A DNA stretch of 64,000 bases, taken from positions 744,001-808,000 of the forward strand of contig NZ_JAEDAE010000001.1 in NCBI RefSeq assembly GCF_016056375.1, read 5' to 3'. The DNA comes from Hymenobacter negativus (lineage in GTDB: Bacteria > Bacteroidota > Bacteroidia > Cytophagales > Hymenobacteraceae). A program made the translations under genes and the position numbers. The notes beneath the pieces are model-generated. The model was given only the letters and a program-made list of their open reading frames with translations. It did no database searches and was not told the origin of the DNA. This document shows, piece after piece, positions 25,274-33,944 of this stretch (positions within the stretch are counted from its first letter, which is position 1; each line of letters opens with the position of its first letter).

Positions 25274-25317
25274 CCTGCTGCCTCACACACAGCTGAAAAG
25301 CGGCGTGTAATAATTGC

Positions 25318-25351
25318 AAAAGCCTCTCCGGGAAACCGGAGAGGCTTTTTT
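25318..25351. terminator. Bidirectional terminator between the E1 gene and tamL
   Basis: AAAAGCCTCTCCGG / CCGGAGAGGCTTTTTT with a GAAA loop, between convergent genes. Confidence 0.92.
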
Positions 25352-25386
25352 GCGCTAAACTGTGGCCAGCGCGACCCACCAATCCA

Positions 25387-28065
25387 TTAGAATGGATACC
25401 CGATGCCCAGGTTGAAGGAAATGGGGTTGGCACTGGTGTCGAAGTTGCGCAGGGCCCATTTATCAGCACTCGTGGGGGCGGTGGGGTCGTAGATTTTGGT
25501 AGCAATGTCGAGGCGCAGAATCAGGAACGTGAAGTCGAAGCGCAGCCCGAAACCGGAGCCCACGGCAATCTGCCGGTAGAAAGTGTTGAGCTGAAACTGC
25601 GCGCCGGTGCGCAGGTACTCGCCGGTAGCAGGGTCCTTCTTTTCCTGCAAGCCCCACACGTTGCCAAAATCGGTGAACAGTGCGCCTTTGAAGAAGCCGT
25701 AAATCGGGAAGCGGTATTCGGCGCTGCCTTCCAGCAGCAGCTCGCCGGGCTGCTCGGTGAGGTAGTCGCGCACAAGCTGGCCGCCACTCGGGCGCAGGGG
25801 CGTGAAGCCGCCCGGCCCGAGGCGGCGCGGCTGCCAGGCCCGCAGGCTGGTGGAGCCCCCGGCAAAAAATGACTTGTCGTAGGGAATGATGTACTGTGAG
25901 TCGCTTTCGGGCGTGGTGGGGTCGTCGGTTTTAGTGAGGGCGTGCACTACCCCGCCATTGAGGCGCCACACGAAATAAGTTTGGGGCGTGAGGCGATGGT
26001 AGCGGCGGAAGTCGGCGCTGATGCGGGCAAAATCGTACACGCTCAGGCCGGTGCCTTCGTAGAGGTTTTTGCGGTAGAGCCCGCGGGTGAGGCCGCCGAT
26101 TTCGCCAAAAAGCCGCAGGTAAGAGGCATCGCGGGTTTCGTTAAAATCGTTGGAATTGTAGAGTGAGGTGAAGCTGAAGCTCGGCTCGACCTGCTTGCTG
26201 AATGAGCGGTAGAGCGACGAGCCTTCCGTGACCTGCAAGCGCCGCAGGCGCACGTTGAACGAGTCGCTGGTAAAGGGCGTGTTCACGAGCGTGATGACCA
26301 CCGGCGAAAACACATACTGGTGAAAAGGTGAGCGCTGCCAGATGTAATCCCAGGCAAACTCGAAGTTGGACCGGATGTATTCCGGACGCTTCACGTAGGT
26401 TTCGGAGAGCGAGAAGCGGGTTTTGGGGTTGTAGCGCGTCAGGAAATAATTGGTGCGGAAGGGCACCAGAAACTGCGGCAGCACCAGCGCCGCCGTGGCC
26501 CCGAGCTGGGTTGTATACACGTTGTCAGTCGTGTTGTCGGTGGCCACGCGCGTGAGCTGCCCCTCGAAGCCGGCCCGCACACCAAATTCCAGCACCTCGG
26601 CTCCGCCGAAGGGGTTGCGCGTTTTCAGGCGGTAGTTCAGAAACGGGCCGGGCAGGTAGGCCACGTAGGTAGCGCCCACTTCCACAGTCTGCGAGAACTT
26701 GGGCGCGGGCGAGGCGTTGATGACGGCCACCAGTTGGCCGGGTCCAGGGCGGCTGGTGCTGTCGGTGGTGGGCGGGTCGGGCACCTTGCGGTAGTTCACG
26801 GTATTGAACCGGAACATGTCCAGGTCGGCCAGCAGGCGCTGGGTCTGCATGGTGTTGGTCAGGCTGTAGTGCTGCTCGGGACGCACCAGCACCTTGTTGG
26901 CCAGCAGGCCGGTGCTGAATTTCTGCTCGTAAGCGGCGAAACGAACCGAGTCCGTGACCACTGTATCGGTGCGAATGCCCAGGCTGGGGCGAGCGCGCAG
27001 GGCGCCGGGCGTGCCGGCGCGGCGCAGGGTGTCGCCGGAGGCGCTACGCAGGGTGCGGCCCACGCCGGCATCGGTGATGAAACGGACCTGCCGCAACGTG
27101 TACACCCGGTGGCCCTGGCCCGGGGCGGGGTTGGCGATGAAGGTGCGCAGCCGGACCGTGAACTTCTCGAAGCTGGTATCGGCTTCGAGGGTGATGTACT
27201 GCTGGCGGAAGTCGTAGTAGCCCGCGTTTTTAATGAGGGTTTCGAGGCGGGTACGCTCCTGGCCGATGAGGTCCTCGTTGTAGCGGTCGTTTTCGTGCAG
27301 CAGCGTGGCTGGCTGGCCCCGGCGTACCACGGCGGCCACGCCCGAATCGGGGATGCTGGGGGTCTGCAGGCGGTAAAGAAACGGCTGGCCTTCCTTGATG
27401 TTGTAAGTTACCGTCACGCGGCGGTACTGCTTGGCGGCGTCCAGCGAATCGGGCTTGCCGGGAAAAATGGAGCCTACCGCTTTCAGGACGCGCAGCACGA
27501 TGCCGCGCCGGTAGCGGGCCGTATCGGTGGCCGACACCCGCGCCCGAAAAAAGCCCTGCGACCGCAGAAAGGTCGTCATCTGCTCCACCGATTTCTTAGT
27601 GAGAGCCGTGTCGTAGATGACCGGTGCTTCGCCCAAGCGCATAAAGGCGTTGCCCTTGTCGAGGGCCAATTGCTTGCGCTTGGTTTTGCGTTCGCGCTGG
27701 GCAATGAGCTTGCCCAGTTGGGCCGAGTCGGTGCCAGCGGCTTTTATTTTGGCCGCGTAAGTGGTTTCAATCTCGCGCAGCTTGTTTTTGATGCGCACCG
27801 AATCGTAGAAGTTGAAGCCCAGGTGGTAGATGGCCAGCTTGGGCGGCAGCTTGGTGTTGGGCTTTTGCTGGGCCAGCGCAGTCAGCCGTTCTTTGTCGGC
27901 CTGCTCGATGCCCTTGATTTCGACGCGGCTGAGCAGGCGCTGCTTGGGCCGCAGCAGGCTGAATGGCGAGCAAGCCGCCAGCCCCAGCAACGCCAGCAGC
28001 GGCCCGAGCCGGTGCGCAGGCCGTAGTTTTGGCAAATAAGTAAAGCGTAATGGTTTCAAAAGCAC
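25387..28065 (-). CDS. tamL: TamL-type outer-membrane lipoprotein of the BamA/TamA (Omp85) family
   Basis: 892 aa from GTG 28065; TTG 28035 is an alternative that keeps the signal. The N-terminus holds a lipoprotein signal, LALLGLAAC, which is the mark of the Bacteroidota TamL form of TamA. POTRA-like repeats span about 45-440 (RRVTVTYNIKEGQPFLYRL, TFEARADTSFEK-like strands), and the C-terminal 16-stranded barrel (about 480-892) ends in SFNLGIGYPF, a typical Omp85 C-terminal strand ending in Phe. FFAGGSTSLRAWQPRRLGPG is the Omp85 RGF-like loop. It helps insert outer-membrane proteins. It is divergent from the RNA methyltransferase with overlapping 5' ends. Confidence 0.9.
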   Translation of the reverse strand: MLLKPLRFTYLPKLRPAHRLGPLLALLGLAACSPFSLLRPKQRLLSRVEIKGIEQADKERLTALAQQKPNTKLPPKLAIYHLGFNFYDSVRIKNKLREIETTYAAKIKAAGTDSAQLGKLIAQRERKTKRKQLALDKGNAFMRLGEAPVIYDTALTKKSVEQMTTFLRSQGFFRARVSATDTARYRRGIVLRVLKAVGSIFPGKPDSLDAAKQYRRVTVTYNIKEGQPFLYRLQTPSIPDSGVAAVVRRGQPATLLHENDRYNEDLIGQERTRLETLIKNAGYYDFRQQYITLEADTSFEKFTVRLRTFIANPAPGQGHRVYTLRQVRFITDAGVGRTLRSASGDTLRRAGTPGALRARPSLGIRTDTVVTDSVRFAAYEQKFSTGLLANKVLVRPEQHYSLTNTMQTQRLLADLDMFRFNTVNYRKVPDPPTTDSTSRPGPGQLVAVINASPAPKFSQTVEVGATYVAYLPGPFLNYRLKTRNPFGGAEVLEFGVRAGFEGQLTRVATDNTTDNVYTTQLGATAALVLPQFLVPFRTNYFLTRYNPKTRFSLSETYVKRPEYIRSNFEFAWDYIWQRSPFHQYVFSPVVITLVNTPFTSDSFNVRLRRLQVTEGSSLYRSFSKQVEPSFSFTSLYNSNDFNETRDASYLRLFGEIGGLTRGLYRKNLYEGTGLSVYDFARISADFRRYHRLTPQTYFVWRLNGGVVHALTKTDDPTTPESDSQYIIPYDKSFFAGGSTSLRAWQPRRLGPGGFTPLRPSGGQLVRDYLTEQPGELLLEGSAEYRFPIYGFFKGALFTDFGNVWGLQEKKDPATGEYLRTGAQFQLNTFYRQIAVGSGFGLRFDFTFLILRLDIATKIYDPTAPTSADKWALRNFDTSANPISFNLGIGYPF
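28024..28031 (+). promoter_or_regulatory. Bacteroidota -7 promoter element for the RNA methyltransferase
   Basis: TAGTTTTG, exact TAnnTTTG match, 18 bases before ATG 28050. It lies inside the 5' coding end of the divergent tamL gene if tamL starts at 28065 or 28035. Confidence 0.45.
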
Positions 28066-28808
28066 TTGGCAAATACGTGCAGTCGCTGCACCAGAAGAAG
28101 TACCGGCACCGCCACGGGGCGTTCCTGGTGGAGGGGGGCAAAAGCGTGTTGGAGCTGCTAAGTTCCGACCTGGAAGTTGAACACGTGCTGGCCACGGCCG
28201 AATTCATCGACCAAAACCGTGCCCACCTGCCCGCCCGGCTGCCGCTCAGCGCCGCCACCGAAACCGAACTCACCCAGCTCGGCACGCTGGCCACCAATAC
28301 CACCGCCCTGGCCGTGGTGCACCTACCCGCCGAAACCCCGCTGCCCCTAACGCTGCCCGAATCGGCTTTGTTGCTCGCCCTCGACGAAGTGCGCGACCCG
28401 GGCAACCTTGGCACCTTGCTGCGCCTGGCCGACTGGTACGGCCTGCCCGGCGTGGTGCTCAGCCCCGGGTGCGCCGATGCCTATGCCCCCAAAACCGTGG
28501 CCGCCAGCATGGGGGCCTTCGCCCGCGTGCGTGTCTGGGAGCGCGACCTGGCCGCGTGGCTACCCACGCTGGCCCCCGCCGTGGGCATCTTCGGCGCCGA
28601 TTTGGAAGGCGACAACGTTCATCGCCTCAGCCTGCACCCCGCCGGCGTGCTCGTGATGGGTTCCGAATCGCACGGCCTCACGCCCGCCGTGGCGGCGGCC
28701 CTCACGCGGCGGCTGCACATTCCGCGCGGAGCCGGCGGCCAAGCCGAGAGTTTGAACGTGGCGATTTCGGCCGCCATTCTGCTGGATAACTTCTTTCGAA
28801 ACGAGTAA
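28050..28808 (+). CDS. TrmH/SpoU-family RNA 2'-O-methyltransferase
   Basis: 252 aa. N-terminal substrate-binding domain (KALGKYVQSLHQKKYRHRHG, FLVEGGKSVLELL) followed by the SPOUT knot. Motifs: LDEVRDPGNLGTLLRLADWYG (motif 1, with Asn/Arg of the active site), GVLVMGSESHGLTP (motif 2) and IPRGAGGQAESLNVAISAAI (motif 3, SLNV). It methylates a ribose 2'-O in rRNA or tRNA using SAM; this subfamily includes RlmB and TrmH-like enzymes but the exact site is not identifiable here. The ATG is 18 bases after a promoter box and overlaps the divergent tamL start region. Confidence 0.93.
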   Translation: MVSKALGKYVQSLHQKKYRHRHGAFLVEGGKSVLELLSSDLEVEHVLATAEFIDQNRAHLPARLPLSAATETELTQLGTLATNTTALAVVHLPAETPLPLTLPESALLLALDEVRDPGNLGTLLRLADWYGLPGVVLSPGCADAYAPKTVAASMGAFARVRVWERDLAAWLPTLAPAVGIFGADLEGDNVHRLSLHPAGVLVMGSESHGLTPAVAAALTRRLHIPRGAGGQAESLNVAISAAILLDNFFRNE

Positions 28809-28820
28809 TTTTTAATATCA

Positions 28821-28901
28821 GTCATCCTGAGCGGAGCGAAGGACCTTATCACGTTTGAGTTATTCCTACGTGATAAGGTCCTTTGCTCCGCTCAGGATGA
28901 C
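28821..28901. repeat. Long, nearly perfect inverted repeat (34-bp arms) of the GTCATCCTGAGC type
   Basis: Left arm 28821-28854 and right arm 28868-28901 pair over 34 bases with one mismatch (left GCGAAGG, right equivalent GCAAAGG), around a 13-base loop. It lies between a methyltransferase stop and a terminator, and would form a very stable stem-loop. Confidence 0.92.
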
Positions 28902-28908
28902 AGGCCAT

Positions 28909-28943
28909 AAAAAAAGCGCCCCGGAATGCCGGGGCGCTTTTTT
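28909..28943. terminator. Bidirectional terminator between the RNA methyltransferase and the PorT-like gene
   Basis: GCGCCCCGG / CCGGGGCGC perfect stem with AATG loop, seven A before and six T after. Confidence 0.92.
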
Positions 28944-28960
28944 CATACTTTGAATCTGAC

Positions 28961-30127
28961 TTAGAAACCAATAAAGCGGAAGCCAAAGCTGAGGGCGTGG
29001 GTTTGAGGGCCCTGACCTGTTTGAAACACTTCATTCAGGTTGTACTTGGCGAAAAACCGGAGGAAGTGAAAGCCCAACTCGCCTTGCAGGCCATACTGCC
29101 AGTCGTTGACGTTGAGGTCGCCGCGCAGCTTGTCCTCGTGCTTATTGTCGCTGCCGGCCAGCTTGTATTCCGTGGTGATGTTGCCGCCCACACGGTAGCC
29201 GCCAAAGGCACCAATGCCCGCCGAGAGGGTCCGCTTGTCCTCTTTGTTGCGCAGCTTTAGGCGCAGCATTATGGGCAAGTTCAAATAGTTAACTACGAGC
29301 CTGGAATCGTCAATCTGCTTGCTATCGGGCGCGCGCTCCGTAGTCGTGATGTTGCCGTTCTTCACCCACTGGTTGTTGCCGCTCAGAAGGAATCTGTTGC
29401 TCGTAAATTCAGGACCAAAGGTGATGGCCAACTTGGCGCGCTTGCTATAGGCCAGGGGCTGCACATAATCGAGGCCAAAACTGGTGATGCCCGACCCGCC
29501 CCAAAAAGACCAATAGCGCAACGGAGGAGCCGTGCTCACGCCATTGGCCGAAGAATTGACGAAGGTGTTTGGGCCGACTTCGAAGTGTAGGTCAACGGTG
29601 TGGCGGTCTCTCCGACTGGCGTTTTTCGCCGAATCTCCTTTCGCGGTGGCATGCGTGCTGCCGTTCGTGTCGATGGTGAAGGAGTTCTCGCCATCGCCTT
29701 TGTTGTAAGTGGTGATGCCGAATTTCTTATTCAGAAATACCTGGGTTTTGGTGGGGCCTTTGGTGCCGTCGGTGCCGGGCTTGTGGGCCGTGATGCGGAT
29801 TTCTTCGGGCAGGTTCTGGCCGGGCTGGTCCTTGTCGGGGTAGAAGCGCATGGTCACCTGGTTGGTGGTGCCGGCTTTGGCGGCGGCCTCGGCCTGCGTG
29901 ATGTAGGTGGCCAGGCGGGTGGTGAGCGAGTCGAGGTGGTAGTTTTTGAGCTGGCGCAGTTGGGCCGCATCGCGCACCGTCAGGGTGAGGGTGGCGCGGT
30001 TGGGCAGGCGCATCACAATGGTGTCCTGCACCGTAGCGGGGCGCGTCAGGCCGGTAGCGCGGGCCTCGGTCAGCCCGGCCGTGAGGGCAGTGAAGAGCAG
30101 AAAAGAGGGGAGAAAAGCGCGTTGCAT
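28961..30127 (-). CDS. PorT-like outer-membrane beta-barrel protein (in ECF sigma operon)
   Basis: 388 aa. Signal peptide (about 1-24), a periplasmic-type N-terminal region (about 30-150) and a C-terminal beta-barrel of about 200 residues with alternating aromatic/polar strands (LKLRNKEDKRTLSAGIGAFG, ELGFHFLRFFAKYNLNEVFQ) ending in FGFRFIGF, an outer-membrane C-terminal signature. It resembles outer-membrane porin T-like proteins. It is the last gene of a three-gene run after the ECF sigma factor and its anti-sigma-like partner (24-base gap), so it is probably a target or a signal input of that sigma system. Function not known. Confidence 0.85.
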   Translation of the reverse strand: MQRAFLPSFLLFTALTAGLTEARATGLTRPATVQDTIVMRLPNRATLTLTVRDAAQLRQLKNYHLDSLTTRLATYITQAEAAAKAGTTNQVTMRFYPDKDQPGQNLPEEIRITAHKPGTDGTKGPTKTQVFLNKKFGITTYNKGDGENSFTIDTNGSTHATAKGDSAKNASRRDRHTVDLHFEVGPNTFVNSSANGVSTAPPLRYWSFWGGSGITSFGLDYVQPLAYSKRAKLAITFGPEFTSNRFLLSGNNQWVKNGNITTTERAPDSKQIDDSRLVVNYLNLPIMLRLKLRNKEDKRTLSAGIGAFGGYRVGGNITTEYKLAGSDNKHEDKLRGDLNVNDWQYGLQGELGFHFLRFFAKYNLNEVFQTGQGPQTHALSFGFRFIGF

Positions 30128-30151
30128 GATTTCCGAGAAAGAAAAGGTGAA

Positions 30152-31228
30152 TTACAATTGAATGGATTTTGTGACCCGGTGCCCGGCCACGGTGGCCTGA
30201 ATGGTCACGTTTTCGGGCAGGCCCGTCACTTCGGCCAGGCTCACCCGCTCGCCGCGCACCAAGTGGCCGGCTTGCTGCAGGAGGCGGCCGCCCAGCCGCC
30301 GGCGCTCGGCCGGTTCGGGGCTGGCGGCTAGGGCCGAGGCCACGGCGCGGGCGGGCCGGGCCGGGGCCTCGCCGTTGCGCACCTCCACCGTGATAAGCTC
30401 GGCGGAAGGCACCAGGCGGGCGGGGTCGATTACCGTCGCGGGCGCTGGGGTGGGCGGGGTGTTGGCGGCTACCACCGGGGCCGGGTGCTGCTCGTCAGTA
30501 GCGGATTTTTGGGTCGGGGGAACGGTCGTCGTGCGGGCCACGAGGGCGGGCGAAGGGGCGGCCGCGTCCGGCTGCCAGTTGCTTCCCAGCGAGTGGCGCG
30601 GCGACAGCCGCTCGGCCGACTTACCGGCCTTTGTTGCGGTAGATGCGAGGGCCAGGGAGCGGGTTGCCTGGGCCGCGGTGTTTTTTTGAACAGAAGCAGA
30701 AACCAGGTTTTTGGTGGCTTCCAGGGTATTATTTGCAGCCACTACTGCTTCAGAAACTGATGCGGCGGTTGTGGCGGTCGTCGTCGTAGCGGCCTTTGAG
30801 GCTGCCGTGGCGTTGGGTGCGGTGGCACCTATCGTAGCCTTGCTCGCCGCAGCATTCGCACCATCCGCTTTTTGAACGGCCACGTCATTGCCGTCTGCTT
30901 TACCGGCCGGGAAGCCGAGCCATAGGCCAGCCCCGCCGGCCAGCAGCAGGATGAGCACAGCAGCGGCCATGGCCATGGGCCACCACGCGGCGGCGCGGCG
31001 CTGGCGGGGGCGCAGGTGCTCGTCTTCGAGGCGCTCCCAGAGCTCGCGGCGCGGGGGCGTGGCGTGGGCGGCGAGGTTTTTTTGGAACAGCTCGTCGAGG
31101 CGTGGGTCGTGGGCTTCGGGCTGGGGGGCGCTGGCTTGCAGGCGCGCCCAGAGGTCGTCGCCGGTCGGAGTGGCGTGGCCGTCGAGCTGGCGGCGGAATA
31201 AATCGTCGATATTATCTTCGGGAAGCAT
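30152..31228 (-). CDS. Putative membrane anti-sigma factor with duplicated cytoplasmic motif
   Basis: 358 aa. The N-terminal cytosolic part holds two copies of a 23-residue motif: residues 8-30 (DDLFRRQL.GHATP...LWARL) and 45-67 (DELFQKNL..HATP...LWERL). A single membrane helix follows at about 83-106 (WWPMAMAAAVLILLLAGGAG), then a long Ala/Thr/Val-rich periplasmic segment. It lies 11 bases after the ECF sigma gene, which suits an anti-sigma factor, although no zinc-binding (ZAS) motif is seen. The call rests on topology and gene order. It is likely cotranscribed with the sigma gene and the barrel gene. Confidence 0.75.
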   Translation of the reverse strand: MLPEDNIDDLFRRQLDGHATPTGDDLWARLQASAPQPEAHDPRLDELFQKNLAAHATPPRRELWERLEDEHLRPRQRRAAAWWPMAMAAAVLILLLAGGAGLWLGFPAGKADGNDVAVQKADGANAAASKATIGATAPNATAASKAATTTTATTAASVSEAVVAANNTLEATKNLVSASVQKNTAAQATRSLALASTATKAGKSAERLSPRHSLGSNWQPDAAAPSPALVARTTTVPPTQKSATDEQHPAPVVAANTPPTPAPATVIDPARLVPSAELITVEVRNGEAPARPARAVASALAASPEPAERRRLGGRLLQQAGHLVRGERVSLAEVTGLPENVTIQATVAGHRVTKSIQL

Positions 31229-31239
31229 AAGAATAAGAG

Positions 31240-31800
31240 CTAATTCGCCGAAATGGCGGAAAACTGAACGCGCCGCTGAAGCATGGCGCGGGCCTTGCTC
31301 AGCTGCGATTTGCTGGTGCCTTCGCTGATGCCCAGCAGTTCGGCAATTTCCTGGTGGCCATAGCCTTCCAGTGCGTAGAGGTTGAAGACGGTGCGGTAGC
31401 CGGTGGGCAGGGTGGCCAGCAGAGCCATCAGGTCCTCGGCCTGTAGTTGAGTATCGGCGGTGGCAGCGGTAGTGGCCAGGTTTTCGGGCTGGGCAAAGTC
31501 CTCAAACGACACGGTCATCATCTCGCGCTGGCGTAGCTGCATCAGCGCTTCGTTCACCATAATGCGGCGCACCCAACCCTCAAAGCTGCCTTCAAAACGG
31601 TAGTTGGGCAGGGCCCGGAACATCTTGGCAAAGCCCAGAATAAGGGCTTCTTCGGCGTCTTCGCGGCGCTTGAGGTAGCGGCGGCACACGGTGAGCATCA
31701 GTCCGGCCAACTGGTCGTAGAGCTGGCGCTGGGCCCGGTGCTCGCCCCGCACACAAGCAGCGATGAGGTCGGCTTCGGTCGTCACGGTAAGGGTGGGCAA
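31240..31800 (-). CDS. RNA polymerase ECF sigma factor
   Basis: 186 aa sigma-70 family ECF factor. Region 2: QLYDQLAGLMLTVCRRYLKR and EEALILGFAKMFRALPNYRF with EGWVRRIMVNEALMQLR (DNA melting/-10 contacts). Region 4: LPTGYRTVFNLYALEGYGHQ and GISEGTSKSQLSKARAMLQRR (helix-turn-helix). It heads a three-gene run with an anti-sigma-like protein and a PorT-like barrel, which suggests regulated envelope gene expression. The ATG at 31800 gives a normal length. No standard regulon can be inferred. Confidence 0.94.
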   Translation of the reverse strand: MPTLTVTTEADLIAACVRGEHRAQRQLYDQLAGLMLTVCRRYLKRREDAEEALILGFAKMFRALPNYRFEGSFEGWVRRIMVNEALMQLRQREMMTVSFEDFAQPENLATTAATADTQLQAEDLMALLATLPTGYRTVFNLYALEGYGHQEIAELLGISEGTSKSQLSKARAMLQRRVQFSAISAN

Positions 31801-31906
31801 AGGAGCAGAAGGGATGGTGAGTCAGGGCGGCAGATGCGAAAAGGACGGGAAGGGTTGCCTGAGGCGGGAAGTTTTTTTTGCGCCCCATTCGTTGGATTTG
31901 ATGGAG

Positions 31907-31914
31907 TAGATTCG
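31907..31914 (+). promoter_or_regulatory. Possible promoter element for the small outer-membrane protein gene
   Basis: TAGATTCG, close to TAnnTTTG (C for T at one site), 21 bases before ATG 31936. Confidence 0.35.
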
Positions 31915-31935
31915 CAGGCGCTAATCAAGGCCATT

Positions 31936-32487
31936 ATGCTGAAACTGCTACCCTTCCTCCTGTGCTCGCTGGCCGTCTCACGCCTGGCGGCGCAGCAGGC
32001 ACCCGTTAAGTCGGCTGATTACCGGAAATACACCGCTGCCTTGGGCATTTTGGGCAATCCCAAGGTGTTGGGCGTGCAGGCAGAAGGGCGTTTTGGGACG
32101 CATTTTGGCGGGCGGCTGGTGGCTACGCAGGTATTCGATTCGCACCGGCAAAACGAATTTAGCGCCGGGGGCCTCGGCTTGCTCACCTACTACATTCCCC
32201 TGAAAAACCCGCGTCTGGAACCGGTGGTTGGCATCGGTGGCGTCTATTCGCTGTACCACTGGGACCTGGGCCCCAATTCCAACAACAGCAATACCAAAGG
32301 CAACCTGACGGACTTCAACGTGGGCGGCGGCATGGGCCTGAACCTGCGCTTCAGCAACGATTTCCGGGCCGGCATCAACGTACTATTGGCGAATGGATTC
32401 GTGGCCGACTATCAGGCCGGCGATATGCGCGTTGCAAGTCGGAAGCTGCTCGTGATGCCCGCCCTCACGTTTGATATTCTGCTGTAG
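31936..32487 (+). CDS. Small secreted beta-barrel-like protein
   Basis: 183 aa from ATG 31936 (an upstream frame-open stretch is non-conserved). Signal peptide MLKLLPFLLCSLAVSRLAAQ, then a Gly-rich beta-strand pattern (LGILGNPKVLGVQAEGRFG, GGGMGLNLRFSNDFRAGINV) ending in LLVMPALTFDILL. This fits a small outer-membrane barrel of the OmpA-like/porin-like class. It ends 6 bases before the convergent ClC gene, so no terminator room exists between them. Divergent from the ECF sigma gene; a regulatory link is possible but unproven. Confidence 0.75.
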   Translation: MLKLLPFLLCSLAVSRLAAQQAPVKSADYRKYTAALGILGNPKVLGVQAEGRFGTHFGGRLVATQVFDSHRQNEFSAGGLGLLTYYIPLKNPRLEPVVGIGGVYSLYHWDLGPNSNNSNTKGNLTDFNVGGGMGLNLRFSNDFRAGINVLLANGFVADYQAGDMRVASRKLLVMPALTFDILL

Positions 32488-32493
32488 GTCTGG

Positions 32494-33843
32494 CTAGGGC
32501 AGCTCGCGCAGCGGGCGGCCTTGCTGCCGGCCATCGCGCAGGTGCTTGGCCTGGCCCACCACCTGCGCCCCGTAGATGCCGGTGTGGCCCGAGAACAGAT
32601 ACGCCACCACGCAGGCCATGGCCAAGTACACGCTGGCGTTGGCTCCAAAAAGCTCCAGGCCCATCAGCAGGCAGGCCAGCGGCGTATTGGCCGCGCCGGC
32701 GAACACGCCCACAAAGCCCATGGCGGCCAGCAGCGCCACGGGCAGCGGCAGCACCACCGCCAGCGCACTGCCCAGCGCCGCCCCAATAAAAAACAGCGGT
32801 GTGACCTCGCCGCCCTTGAAGCCGCAGCCCAGCGTGAGGGCCGTGAGGGCCAGCTTCCAGGCCCAGTCGGTGGGGGCGAGCGGATGCTGAAAGGCTTCGA
32901 CAATCACGGGGATGCCCAAGCCGCCGAACCGCAGAGGACCGGCCACCCACAGCAGTCCGGCCACCACCACACCACCCACTACTGGCCGCAAAGGCGGGTA
33001 GCTGATGCGGCTGAAAACTCGGCCGATGCCGTGCGTGAGGGCAGCAAAAGCCCGGGCTGTGAGCCCGAATAACGCGCCCGTCAGCAGGGTGCAGCCCAGC
33101 AAAAGCGGCGTGAGGGGCAGCTCGCCCAGTGTGGGGTAGTGGGTGTGGCCCACGCCCCAGGCCCGCGTGACCCAGTCGGCCGCCACGGCGGCGAGGAAGC
33201 TGGGCAGCACGGCATCGTAGCGAATGGAGCCCAGCAAAAAGACTTCGAGCCCGAACACGGCCCCGGCCAGCGGCGTGCCAAAGACGGAGGCAAACCCCGC
33301 GCTCATGCCGGCGATGAGCAGCAGGCGGCGGTCGCGTGGGCGCAGGCGCAGCCAGCGGGGGAGCTGGTCGGCCAGGGCCGCGCCCATTTGCACGGCCGTG
33401 CCCTCGCGGCCCGCCGAGCCGCCGAACAGGTGCGTGGCCAGCGTGCCGCCCAGCACCAGCGGCACCATCCGCAGCGGCAGCCGCTGGCTGGGCCGGTGGA
33501 TTTCATCGAGAATAAGGTTGTTGCCGCGCACCGCCCGGCTGCCGAAATGATGGTAAGCCAAACCGATAAGCAGGCCCGCCACCGGCAGCAGCGCCAGCAC
33601 CCAGGGGTGGGCTTCGCGCCAGCGCGTGACCCAATCGAGCGACACCAGAAAACCGGCCGAAGCCGTGCCCGCCAGTGCGCCTACCAAGCTGCATATCAGC
33701 AGCCAGCGCAGTAGAAATAGCAGAACCGAGACGAAGTGGGAGGCCCGCAGGCGGGCAAAAGAGGCGGATGCAAACATGGGTGCGAACGGCAGGATGAACC
33801 ATACGGCACTGCCATCGGGGCTGTGCCGTTTCGTAGGAATCAT
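32494..33843 (-). CDS. ClC-family chloride channel / H+-Cl- exchanger
   Basis: 449 aa, about 10-12 membrane helices. ClC marks: GSAGREGTAVQMGAALAD (GREGP motif with Thr for Pro), GMSAGFASVFGTPLAGAVFG, FGGLGIPVI and SYL-like helix N-termini. ClC proteins either conduct chloride or exchange it for protons; the gating glutamate of GREG is present, which suits exchange. ATG 33843 gives a polar 22-residue leader; ATG 33777 (MFASASFARLRASHF) is a good alternative. A minus-strand TATATTTG box at 33903-33910 can serve the longer start. It ends near the 3' end of the small barrel gene. Confidence 0.9.
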   Translation of the reverse strand: MIPTKRHSPDGSAVWFILPFAPMFASASFARLRASHFVSVLLFLLRWLLICSLVGALAGTASAGFLVSLDWVTRWREAHPWVLALLPVAGLLIGLAYHHFGSRAVRGNNLILDEIHRPSQRLPLRMVPLVLGGTLATHLFGGSAGREGTAVQMGAALADQLPRWLRLRPRDRRLLLIAGMSAGFASVFGTPLAGAVFGLEVFLLGSIRYDAVLPSFLAAVAADWVTRAWGVGHTHYPTLGELPLTPLLLGCTLLTGALFGLTARAFAALTHGIGRVFSRISYPPLRPVVGGVVVAGLLWVAGPLRFGGLGIPVIVEAFQHPLAPTDWAWKLALTALTLGCGFKGGEVTPLFFIGAALGSALAVVLPLPVALLAAMGFVGVFAGAANTPLACLLMGLELFGANASVYLAMACVVAYLFSGHTGIYGAQVVGQAKHLRDGRQQGRPLRELP

Positions 33844-33902
33844 CAGCGCGGGGCGGGGGCTCCGGCGGTTCGCGGTGGCAATCCATCACCGTAATCTGAG
33901 GC

Positions 33903-33910
33903 CAAATATA
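33903..33910 (-). promoter_or_regulatory. Bacteroidota -7 promoter element for the ClC gene
   Basis: TATATTTG on the minus strand, exact TAnnTTTG match, about 60 bases before ATG 33843. Confidence 0.5.
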
Positions 33911-33944
33911 AACGGCACTTGCTGGCGGGGCATTGGGCGCGATG

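Noticed and set aside
26734..28026. Plus-strand open frame of 430 codons opposite tamL
   Set aside because: Gly/Ala/His-rich translation without motifs, fully inside tamL on the other strand.
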